In this document: piece by piece, positions 19,854 through 29,654 of the stretch
Position numbering within the stretch: the first letter of the stretch is position 1
How the letters are laid out: each line of letters opens with the position of its first letter
From: Nemertoderma westbladi
Lineage: Eukaryota; Xenacoelomorpha; Nemertodermatida; Nemertodermatidae
Length of the DNA stretch: 29,654 nt
Direction of reading: 5' to 3'
NCBI GenBank assembly: GCA_032718475.1
Contig: JAUCBJ010008973.1
Span: 1-29,654, forward strand
Position numbers and translations under genes: made by a program
Notes under the pieces: generated by a model
Told to the model about the DNA's origin: nothing
Database searches by the model: none
Seen by the model: the letters and a program-made list of their open reading frames with translations, nothing else

Positions 19854-22580
19854 CATACCAATCGTTCCACTCACGTGTCGCACATACCAATCGTTCTACT
19901 CACCTGTCGCACATACCAATCGTTCCACTCACGTGTCGCACATACCAATCGTTCCACTCACGTGTCGACATACCAATAGTTCCACTCACCTGTCGCACGT
20001 ACCAATCGTTCCACTCACGTGTCGCACATACCAATCGTTCCACTCACGTGTCGCACATACCAATAGTTCCACTCACGTGTCGACATACCAATAGTTCCAC
20101 TCACCTGTCGCACATACCAATCGTTCCACTCACCTGTCGCACGTACCAATCGTTCCACTCACGTGTCGCACATACCAATCGTTCCACTCACGTGTCGACA
20201 TACCAATAGTTCCACTCACCTGTCGCACATACCAATCGTTCCACTCACCTGTCGCACGTACCAATCGTTCCACTCACGTGTCGCACATACCAATCGTTCT
20301 ACTCACCTGTCGCACATACCAATCGTTCCACTCACGTGTCGCACATACCAATAGTTCCACTCACGTGTCGACATACCAATAGTTCCACTCACCTGTCGCA
20401 CATACCAATCGTTCCACTCACCTGTCGCACGTACCAATCGTTCCACTCACGTGTCGCACATACCAATCGTTCCACTCACGTGTCGACATACCAATAGTTC
20501 CACTCACCTGTCGCACATACCAATCGTTCCACTCACCTGTCGCACGTACCAATCGTTCCACTCACGTGTCGCACATACCAATCGTTCCACTCACGTGTCG
20601 ACATACCAATAGTTCCACTCACCTGTCGCACGTACCAATCGTTCCACTCACCTGTCGCACGTACCAATCGTTCCACTCACGTGTCGCACATACCAATCGT
20701 TCCACTCACGTGTCGCACATACCAATAGTTCCACTCACCTGTCGCACGTACCAATCGTTCCACTCACGTGTCGCACATACCAATCGTTCCACTCACGTGT
20801 CGCACATACCAATCGTTCCACTCACGTGTCGCACATACCCATCGTTCCACTCACGTGTCGCACATACCAATCGTTCCACTCACGTGTCGCACATACCAAT
20901 CGTAACACTCACGTGTCGCACATACCAATCGTTCCACTCACCTGTCGCACATACCAATCGTTCCACTCACGTGTCGCACATACCAATCGTTCCACTCACG
21001 TGTCGCACATACCAATCGTTCCACTCACGTGTCGCACATACCAATAGTTCCACTCACCTGTCGCACGTACCAATCGTTCCACTCACGTGTCGCACATACC
21101 AATCGTTCCACTCACGTGTCGCACATACCAATCGTTCCACTCACGTGTCGCACACACCAATCGTTCCACTCACCTGTTGCACATACCAATCGTTCCACTC
21201 ACGTGTCGCACATACCAATCGTTCCACTCACGTGTTGCACATACCAATCGTTCCACTCACCTGTTGCACATACCAATCGTTCCACTCACGTGTCGCACAT
21301 ATACCAATCGTTCCACTCACGTGTCGCACATACCAATAGTTCCACTCACGTGTTGCACATACCAATCGTTCCACTCACGTGTCGCACATACCAATCGTTC
21401 CACTCACGTGTCGCACATATACCAATCGTTCCACTCACGTGTCGCACATACCAATCGATCCACTCACGTGTCGCACGTACCAATCGTTCCACTCACGTGT
21501 CGCACATACCAATCGTTCCACTCACGTGTCGCACATATACCAATCGTTCCACTCACGTGTCGCACATACCAATCGTTCCACTCACGTGTCGCACATATAC
21601 CAATCGTCCCACTCACGTGTCGCACATATACCAATCGTTCCACTCACCTGTCGCACGTACCAATAGTTCCACTCACGTGTTGCACATACCAATCGTTCCA
21701 CTCACGTGTCGCACGTACCAATCGTCCCACTCACGTGTCGCACATACCAATAGTTCCACTCACGTGTTGCACGTACCAATCGATCCACTCACGTGTCGCA
21801 CGTACCAATCGTTCCACTCACGTGTCGCACATACCAATCGTTCCACTCACGTGTCGCACGTACCAATCGATCCACTCACGTGTCGCACGTACCAATCGTT
21901 CCACTCACGTGTCGCACATACCAATCGTTCCACTCACGTGTCGCACATATACCAATCGTTCCACTCACCTGTCGCACGTACCAATCGTTCCACTCACGTG
22001 TCGCACATACCAATCGTTCCACTCACGTGTCGCACGTACCAATCGATCCACTCACGTGTCGCACGTACCAATCGTTCCACTCACGTGTCGCACATACCAA
22101 TCGTTCCACTCACGTGTCGCACATATACCAATCGTTCCACTCACGTGTCGCACATATACCAATCGTTCCACTCACGTGTCGCACATACCAATCGTTCCAC
22201 TCACGTGTCGCACATATACCAATCGTTCCACTCACCTGTCGCACGTACCAATCGTTCCACTCACGTGTCGCACATACCAATCGTTCCACTCACGTGTCGC
22301 ACATACCAATCGTTCCACTCACGTGTCGCACATATACCAATCGTCCCACTCACGTGTCGCACATATACCAATCGTTCCACTCACGTGTCGCACATACCAA
22401 TCGTTCCACTCACGTGTCGCACATATACCAATCGTCCCACTCACGTGTCGCACATATACCAATCGTTCCACTCACCTGTCGCACTACCAATCGTTCCACT
22501 CACGTGTCGCACATACCAATCGTTCCACTCACGTGTCGCACGTACCAATCGTTCCATTCACGTGTCGCACGTACCAATCG
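19854..22580. repeat. 29-bp CpG-rich satellite (B) with CCAAT and E-box in nearly every unit, about 94 units
   Basis: The unit is 29 bp, with CCAAT, nine bases, then CACGTG (or CACCTG), then tcgcacata. Length variants are 28 bp (tcgacata) and 31 bp (cacatatacc). In the left third, tcgacata units recur at 19964, 20079, 20194, 20367, 20482 and 20597, spaced 115, 115, 173, 115 and 115 bp, a four-unit higher-order repeat. The right half is enriched in 31-bp units. The plus strand mostly lacks stop trinucleotides, which creates overlapping ORFs of up to 537 residues with a 29-residue period; these are artefacts. Confidence 0.97.
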
Positions 22581-23201
22581 CAAGATCGTCAAGCGACTCT
22601 AATTTTGTTCGAATTGCGTTACAATTAAATGACATGGACTGAGTAACATTCATTGCCTTAATCCCCCTATTATGAGAAACTTTATTACTATAATTTGAAC
22701 TGCGTGAAATATTTCACAGTTGGTTACATTTGTAATTATAATTTTTTTGTTATTTAAATTGTTTTACTATTACCAACTTCCATTCGATATAATACTCAGT
22801 TCAGTTGTGGGTACTCCCGCACTTATGTGGCTCGGCATCGGGCCAGGGCGGTGTTGTTAGGTCTCCTTATATATTACGGCATGAGATGAGTTCTGTGGTG
22901 ATGGAGAATATGATGACCTTATATTATATAGGAATACTACCAGAGCTTTTTATATTAACTTATTTAATTAATTAGTTATTGATTGCTATGAATTTCTCCG
23001 AGAAGTTCTGATTCTCCGTGTGGTGCGAGCCATGTATTCAGATAAACTGTAATGGGATGTTCTTATATATTCTTGCAAAATTAATTGTTTTAATTATTCA
23101 AAATTAATTATTTTGTATCGCCACCGTTTTTTTTTCGTCCAACAACCTAATCATTTATTCAAACAGTGGCGCTAATTGGCCACAATTGAAATAAAGTTTT
23201 A

Positions 23202-23256
23202 TTTATTGTTTTGGTTAGAAAACACCGACATGTAACTTGGTCCTTTCCCTTAATGC
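23202..23256. repeat. Dispersed repeat copy (TTTATTGTTTTGGTTAGAA family)
   Basis: The 19-bp core tttattgttttggttagaa is followed by atgtaacttggtcctttccc. Related copies lie at 17900, 23545 and 28127. The copy at 28127 shares the downstream taac-t-tcctttcc-ttaat part. There is no coding capacity; possibly a SINE or MITE remnant. Confidence 0.7.
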
Positions 23257-23500
23257 TAGAATTTATGCTAGAGTTTTTAAACCCAATAAACGCATATTTG
23301 TTGTTTGCGGTCATTTTGCGCAATTCACTCAATTATTTACGAAATGTTAATGCACAACAGCGCGAAATACTCTATACAAAATAATGAACATTGCCCAAAT
23401 CATCATACAACTGGCAATCACTCTCTTGCTGTAATTGCTACGTCATTAGCCGACAACTGTTATAAAAATAAAACTAAAATAAAACTGTACAAAAATGTTA

Positions 23501-23590
23501 CAAAAATAAAACTGTAACCTCAGATCTAGTCTTTAGACTCTCGGTTTATTGTTTTGGTTAGAATAGCCTGCGACTATTCCTCTGCCTCAT
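23501..23590. repeat. Dispersed repeat copy (same family)
   Basis: caaaaataaaactg at 23501-23514 precedes the core tttattgttttggttagaa at 23545-23563, followed by tagcctgcgac. The same upstream 14-mer and core recur in the same order at 28091 and 28127, so the repeat is longer than the core. Confidence 0.7.
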
Positions 23591-24535
23591 TAGAATAACG
23601 GTTGTCGTTGTCGGCTGCGGTTTTCGGCGTATCGTGTAAATACAAACCCTCTCCCGCAATAAACCACGAGCACTTCGGCGCCATATCGTATATACTTACA
23701 GTAAACACTGAGATATTCTACAAAAAGTGACTTACTTACTTTACCTAGAATGACCTCTTATTGGTATTGCACAACACACTGCAAACAATATTAGGTATGT
23801 CGTCTTAGTGTGACTCATTGTTGGCAAATATAAGTAACAAAAGGAGTCATAATATGTATAGGGTATACCGGTACCGGTACACACAACTACAACAGCAAAG
23901 CCAAACATTAATGTAATAATAATTACTAACCAACTTCCAGCTATGCTATTATGGTATTTTGTTCTGCCGCACTCTCTGTTTGGGCATTAAGGTAACATTG
24001 ATTAATGTTTTGAACTAAGGGTATCCTGTTTTTGGTTTCGGTTACTCTCTCTCTCTCTCTCCCTCACACACGGGCAGCTTACAGTGAATGCGGCTCTATG
24101 AGTCAGTAATGATTGTTTGCTCCTATTGTGCCGGTCTCGCCAGTGTAATAGGGGCCGCCGTCCGCATACTGCCGCCTTGACTTCTCTCTCCCTACGGTCT
24201 GGGGCCGGGGCCGGCCCTCGCTGTGTGACTAATACTTACGTCATTAGGGCATTGGCCGTCAGTGCGATGACGTGTATCAAGGGCAGTGTGCGTGCGGCGT
24301 CGTGGTTGAGTTACATCACTCTGTGTCACGTTGCGTAATGGCTAGCGTTCTAATAACCCCGATAATTAGTTACTGCTGGTCGGACATAAGGTCCCAGATG
24401 TCAGGGATTTATTAAAATAAACATCTCGCACAGTTTGTCAAACTGAAAGTAATCGATAGAAAGTCAACTACTATTCTATTCAAATAATTTCTTTATAAAT
24501 CACCAGTGGGAATGTAACGTAATTTTTAAAACAGT

Positions 24536-24625
24536 CACACCCGGAGAGTTGCACTCACGCTACCGTTCACACCCCATCTACACACCCGGAGAGTTGCACT
24601 CACGCTGCCGTTCACACCCCATCTA
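24536..24625. repeat. 45-bp tandem duplication
   Basis: Units at 24536-24580 and 24581-24625 begin cacacccggagagttgcact and differ by one base (gctacc/gctgcc). A recent duplication with no coding signal. Confidence 0.9.
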
Positions 24626-25815
24626 CACACGCGAAGGGCCTATGTCTTAGTATTACCAGAACCACCATCCCATTAACTGTTCTAGACCGTTGTAGCATTC
24701 CGATTATGACACGAGGATGTAATTTCTAACGCAATACTGTATGTATTTTAGTTAATTCGTGTATTATATACGAGTTTTTAGACTAATTTTATACATTAAA
24801 TACCCCTGATTTCTGGGTGATAACATGCCCATCTCCCGTATTGTGTCATATCTCTATGACTCATCGATAGACCATATGGTGTGTGCGTTGTGGTTGCTAG
24901 GACACGGCTGGTGGTTCCATTCCCTCCCACTATGTGCAACAGATGCGGAACTAAGTTAATCAACCAACTGTATCGGGAATTCAATGGATTTAATTGTATA
25001 CCACTTCTTGTAAACATACGAGTCATTAGAGTCAGGCAGTTTTGGTTCTCATCAACGCGGTTTACTATAGAGTAGCGATTTATAATAGACCCCTTACTTA
25101 ATCTAATATTGAAAAGGTGATTTATTATTATTGTTAACGGATGTAATTGTCATTTAGCGATATTTTATTTATATATAACAACAACGTTTTACTTATGGAT
25201 GAAGAGAGAAGGTGGGTAGCCTACTGAAACTAACAGATATACAGTAGTATGGATATATTATGGAACCAATTTAATATATAAATTACTACAATATTATATA
25301 ATTCAACAAAATCCTATTAAAAATATTGCAAGTAACCAGTAAATTTAATATGTAGTGTGTATAATATCTATATAGTATGTATAGTAGTAATATGTATATC
25401 GATATGTAATGCTGAACACAGAATACAGGTCGATTTTACCCTGGAGAGGTATAATTTTGATTGCAACAATAATATTCATCCCCATCTGCTACAATTTGAA
25501 GAAGACTATTACATAATAATACCTATAATTAAAACAATTAATTATTATAATTCTTTAGTTAATAAAAACAGTATATCATTCCGGGGATGGAATTTATAGG
25601 TCATCTAATATAATTAATTGTTTAAAGATTAGCAAGCAATACTATGTAATTGCATTGATAAAACCCATAAATAAAGCTTGGATATAAAATGTAAAATCGG
25701 GATGCAAAAGATCACTTTCTGAGCTACGAAAGGAAAATTGGATACAACTTATCTGGATACAAGCGGTCCGTTTACCTTACAAAATGAAAAATACGAATGT
25801 GCGAAGTTAAGAACA
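24626..25815. other. AT-rich intergenic DNA, no gene seen
   Basis: This stretch is AT-rich throughout. Opposing short ORFs at 24796-25026 (-) and 24881-25075 (+), and one at 25357-25599 (+), have no recognisable domain and the composition of surrounding non-coding DNA. I see no RNA gene or transposon. Confidence 0.55.
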
Positions 25816-25918
25816 GTCGGGGGGGAAGTGTCCGGGGGGGAAGTGTCTGGGGGGGAAGTATCCGGGGGGAAGTGTCCTATTTGAGCGGGGGGGAACTGTC
25901 CGGGGGGGGGGGGGGGAG
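25816..25918 (+). repeat. G-run cluster, G-quadruplex-prone
   Basis: Six G runs lie within about 100 bp: 25819-25825 (7), 25834-25840 (7), 25849-25855 (7), 25864-25869 (6), 25887-25893 (7) and 25902-25916 (15). The first four are spaced about 15 bp apart by aagtgtcc-like linkers, so this is also a short tandem repeat. Four or more G runs with short loops meet the usual sequence rule for G-quadruplexes on the plus strand. Confidence 0.85.
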
Positions 25919-28090
25919 AGTCCGAACACCAGTAGTATGTCTGATAACATATGTTTTCTTTAACAATAATACTTATTGATTAAATCTGATTTATTTTAAT
26001 CTTCCTAATGTAGCCATTACAATGGGATTATGTTAATTGAATTGATTTTACGACATACACTTTTTTTGTCTCTTTATGCTACACCGCACGTGAACGACAA
26101 GACAATTAAATTGAATTACTCCCACCTGCTCTCTCTACCATAGCCCAGTATGGAGGAGTCCCTTTCATTATCTTTTAAACCTGTACAGGAAGTGGCCGTA
26201 TTTCGTAGCATTATAGTTGTATCGCAATTTGTAACCTTAATAAACTCAAGTGTTGGGGTGTGTATGTGTGGTGGTTTCAACTCTAAACCAAAGTGTGCCC
26301 ACATTATTATCGGGACATCCATCTCTCTCTCTCCCTCTGACGATTTCAACCCAACACAATTCTTCACTCACTCCATCCCCTGTTTTCCGGCTTTTAAACT
26401 TTTTATTAAACACATCCGGCTGGTATTTCGTACAACAAGGACAACTCGCTGTATACCAATGAAGCGGTTTCTTTTAAGAGTTTCATATACGCTTGACTGA
26501 TTGATACAGACATATAACGAAGTTTTTAAATTTACTTGTGACCGTTAAGTGACTAATACTTATGTAGCTATGAGTCATAACAAACTGCTCATTTTGCCAT
26601 TCGCCGGCGAACTGTTAGTATACTTACTATCTCTCTACATCTACGAATCAAATCATCCCATCCCACTTACTTACATTAAAACTTAACAACGAATATTTAT
26701 TAATTATTATACGATGGGGGATTTTCATTTCCGTTAAATGATACAGTAGATTCCCTCTCATGATTAATTTCAACTTTCTTATGTTATCTTCTACCTTATA
26801 GTCAAGCTCATTAGAGTTCACGAATTATTAGTAGGACGGATCCACCATGGATGTCCTTATTTCTCACACGTGTTTGTTTGTTTGTTTGTTTTTGTTTGTT
26901 TGTACACACAACTTCTTGCATTTAATGTTGATGGAATTGGATGAAATTTTGAATATAAGGTTCATTATCGGACCTATCATTATAGTTGAGTATGCGAGGT
27001 TTTGATTGCTAGTTATCTGTGTATATTATTGTACTTGTGGTTCAAGTTCCTTTGTCTCTATTACTATATATACATATCTCGAACAAATATCAATGAAATA
27101 ATACTTAGGATAGATCGTTAGAAAGCTTTCACCCTAACTCCTAACTTGCACCGCAGATATCTCGAACCGCAAACTGCTAATTATCTCGGGCTAATTCATT
27201 AATTAGCGTTAATTAATGATTTTGTTAGTTTTTGCTACAATGTCATTGCCGCTCCCATCCCGGTTAGGAGCCCATATAGTTAGAGCATTTATTGCATTCA
27301 TTGACTGTATATTCCGTCGTGCTCAATTCTCCTTGTTAAACTGGTCCTGCACACAATGTGTTATGTTCAGTTGCTGTGCGCTGATAGGAATAAAGCAGTG
27401 AGTGTAGTCGTCGAGTTATGTGTGAACGCCAGTTTCCGCTTTAATTTCACAAATTTTTGGACCACATAATAATTTAGATTGAGGTCAGTAACCCCGCCCT
27501 CCTGCCCTGGGATTTTTTCCAGCTCAATAAAGGTTTGTCTATAGAGAACTAAGCATACTTGCCATATACAAAGGAGATTATATCTTGTGGCACTACTGAA
27601 TTATTATTAAAACTACTCAATTACTTGCATAGTGTCCCCGTGTGGTTAGTAAATTCAGGATGAGTCATTAACTTGGGCGCCATTAGCAGTATTAATGCAG
27701 CTTAAAGTTGCTCCTCCCACATACATTGTCCCTTATTGTCGGCCTTGTCATCAGAGAGTTGAGTGGAACTCACGGTGAAGCATGGGAGGGGATGTGGAGT
27801 GAGTCATCCTTAAGCTGACAAAGTTAGTGCTGTGTGGGATATGTACTGTAGTAGCTTGCCAAAGTTAGCATCTCTTTACTTTACATAAGATAGAGATTAT
27901 TGTGTACTTAGTAGAGTTGTTTTCTTAGGTATATGCGCAGTGAGACAATGAGACGAGAAAAAATATTTTTTCAGTGTAGTCTTTATTACTTAACTATTAT
28001 TACAGATAAGGGGGGGGGGGGGACTTTCTACGCAATCAAAATTCATCCCTCTCCAGGGGAAATTCGACCCAAATAACAGCTGATTACTTC
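25919..28090. other. AT-rich intergenic DNA with microsatellite and G run, no gene seen
   Basis: It contains a (TTTG)n microsatellite at about 26870-26902 and a G13 run at 28010-28022. ORFs at 26116-26367 (-), 26150-26500 (+), 26250-26462 (+) and 27216-27401 (+) overlap each other or lack domains and are not called. Confidence 0.5.
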
Positions 28091-28182
28091 CAAAAATAAA
28101 ACTGCAACTTGTTCTATTGACTCTAGTTTATTGTTTTGGTTAGAATAGTGTGCCACTGTAACCTGCTCCTTTCCTTAATTGA
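28091..28182. repeat. Dispersed repeat copy (same family as 23202 and 23545)
   Basis: caaaaataaaactg at 28091-28104, core tttattgttttggttagaa at 28127-28145, then actgtaacctgctcctttcc. It is the most complete copy in the window, sharing its 5' part with the 23.5-kb copy and its 3' part with the 23.2-kb copy. Confidence 0.75.
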
Positions 28183-29103
28183 TAATTTAACATTGATGCG
28201 GTATATTAATTCGCCAAAAGGGATTTGCGTCAAGTTCCCCCGTGTCTATTATTTATACGATTATTTGCTCCAGACTACCAGACCAAAAGTCCATCTTATC
28301 CACGCTCACTCATAGTACATTACATACGTATCTGATCATGACATGGCATTCATGCGTTCATTATTTTAATTTGGGTGCATTTTATTTTAATTAGTAATTG
28401 CTGTATATTCCATTTTCATACATATGAGTGGATCTCATTAAAATGATTTATTATCGATTAGCGCGACATGGTTTGTGTTTCTTCTGCATGGGGGATCTAG
28501 AATTCTCGAGTTCTATTCGCTTTGTAGAGAAGTATCCCGGGGCTGTTGTCTCTTGCAGTATACTGTTAGTTCGCTTGTGCAGTCCACAGTGTAATTGTCA
28601 TCTGCTCAGAGGTCCAGATACAAATTCTTGGAATAGGAAAATCGTTAACGCTACAGCTTTGATGACTAATTGCTCGGCTCATCTGGCAGCCTGTCAATTT
28701 ATTCTGAGTCTCATTTGTGTAACACTATTCTCTTGTAATCAGTTCTTTCTACATTGGCTGTATCCGCTGTTGATCTTATTCTGTATTGAGTTTTTATGTC
28801 TCGGAATTTGTTTACATTCTCGTGGGACGAGCCACGAAGTAAATGATCATTCAGCCTACAGATTAGTGCTGGTCATATAAGTCGGACTTCGTAGTGTGTC
28901 GTAAAAAGTTTTCGAGAATTACGACAATTTCACTCGAGGGCCACAGGTCTTGCTCAATAAATTAACCCGACTTTTATTTTCGCACCAAATGTCATATATT
29001 TATTCATTAATAACAATATGTTTCTAGCAGAGAAGCAAGCCCCCTATTATTTCGCGCATTAGTTGTAAAATAAATAGTTTAAAATTTCTTTCATTTTGTT
29101 ATC
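28183..29103. other. Intergenic DNA with an unsupported 150-codon ORF
   Basis: An ORF at 28428-28880 (+) would encode a Cys- and Leu-rich, partly hydrophobic 150-residue protein. It matches no family I recognise and could be chance, or the trace of a spliced exon. I see no RNA gene. aataaa at 28956-28961 is the only possible poly-A signal noted. Confidence 0.4.
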
Positions 29104-29654
29104 AATGCATACAACAGACCTTCTCTACGCGCACTCAATGCATACAAACCTTCTCTACGCGCACTCAATGCATACAAACCTTCTCTATGCGCACTCAATG
29201 CATACATACCTTCTCTACGCGCACTCAATGCATACAAACCTTCTCTACGCGCACTCAATGCATACAAACCTTCTCTACGCGCACTCAATGCATACAAACC
29301 TTCTCTACGCGCACTCAATGCATACAAACCTTCTCTACGCGCACTCAAGGCATACAAACCTTCTCTACGCGCACTCAAGGCATACAAACCTTCTCTATGC
29401 GCACTCAATGCATACAAACCTTCTCTACGCGCACTCAATGCATACAAACCTTCTCTACGCGCACTCAATGCATACAAACCTTCTCGACGCGCACTCAAGG
29501 CATACAAACCTTCTCTACGCGCACTCAATGCATACAAACCTTATCTACGCGCACTCAATGCATACAAACCTTCTCTACGCGCACTCAATGTATACAGACC
29601 TTCTCTACGCGCACTCAATGCATACAGACCTTCTCTACGCGCACTCAATGCATA
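29104..29654. repeat. 30-bp satellite (C), at least 18 units, runs off right edge
   Basis: Units contain catacaaaccttctctacgc followed by gcactcaatg, with point variants (tatgc, caagg, catacaga). Each has an ATGCAT palindrome or variant and a GCGC. As 30 is divisible by three, the minus strand reads as a ten-residue repeat (YALSARREGL), ending at TGA near 29091. That frame is interrupted by one stop near 29541. I regard it as non-coding. Confidence 0.95.

Larger units (their letters stand above)
22581..24535. other. AT-rich intergenic DNA with dispersed repeats and a CpG-rich patch
   Basis: I see no supportable gene. It holds two copies of a dispersed repeat core (23202-23220 and 23545-23563), a CT microsatellite at about 24044-24060, and a GC/CpG-rich patch at about 24110-24345 with TGAGTCA, tacgtca and tgacgtgt. 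The ORFs at 23305-23517 and 24117-24338 show no domain. Confidence 0.5.

Noticed and set aside
20566-22642. Long plus-strand ORFs (up to 537 residues) with periodic MSHIPIVPLTCRTYQSF-like repeats
   Set aside because: They arise because the 29-bp unit lacks plus-strand stop trinucleotides. All three frames give the same 29-residue period, and unit lengths of 28, 29 and 31 bp would shift frames freely.
25797-25979. Gly-rich 60-residue ORF
   Set aside because: It is simply the translation of the poly-G tandem repeat.
28428-28880. 150-residue ORF as a host gene
   Set aside because: No recognisable domain, non-coding-like composition and no supporting splice or poly-A context; noted only in the region entry.

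Overview
The window looks like repeat-rich, AT-rich nuclear DNA of an invertebrate animal, probably marine. The grounds are a full-length creatine-kinase-type phosphagen kinase with eukaryotic start context and no bacterial signals, a BEL/Pao LTR retrotransposon, a LINE fragment and several long satellite arrays. Arthropods and molluscs normally use arginine kinase, so a creatine-kinase-type sequence points to another lineage such as a deuterostome, annelid or cnidarian. That placement is inference; the sequence does not fix the species.

Layout. About 1-5706 (minus strand) is the 5' half of a BEL/Pao retrotransposon whose 3' half lies beyond the left edge. A repeat-rich N-terminal ORF (5706-3121) is followed in another frame by a gag-pol ORF that stays open to base 1. 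It carries a DUF1759-like gag domain, paired zinc knuckles, an aspartic protease and the start of reverse transcriptase. The two ORFs are separated by one extra base in a 10-base homopolymer. From 5707 to about 6500 lies the leader and probable 5' LTR area, with a hairpin and four 47-bp tandem repeats, followed by a foldback element at 6511-6639.

The only convincing host gene is the intronless phosphagen kinase at 9885-11045 (+). It is clearly more GC-rich than its surroundings and is preceded by a CCGG-rich stretch.

From 12.5 kb to 22.6 kb the window is mostly tandem repeats: a 95-bp duplication; a 30/33/37-bp minisatellite duplicated as a 177-bp block; an 87-bp satellite with a 261-bp higher-order pattern, interrupted by a decayed LINE fragment; a 29-bp AT-rich satellite of 6 + 58 units with a 638-bp (22-unit) higher-order duplication; and an unrelated 29-bp CpG-rich satellite of about 94 units, nearly every unit carrying CCAAT and an E-box. 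The right part (22.6-29.1 kb) is AT-rich with no gene I can support. It holds a dispersed repeat family, a G-quadruplex-prone cluster, a CpG-rich patch and microsatellites. A 30-bp satellite runs off the right edge.

I see no operon or multi-gene system. The long plus-strand ORFs at 20-22.6 kb are satellite artefacts, and those opposite the retrotransposon are shadows.
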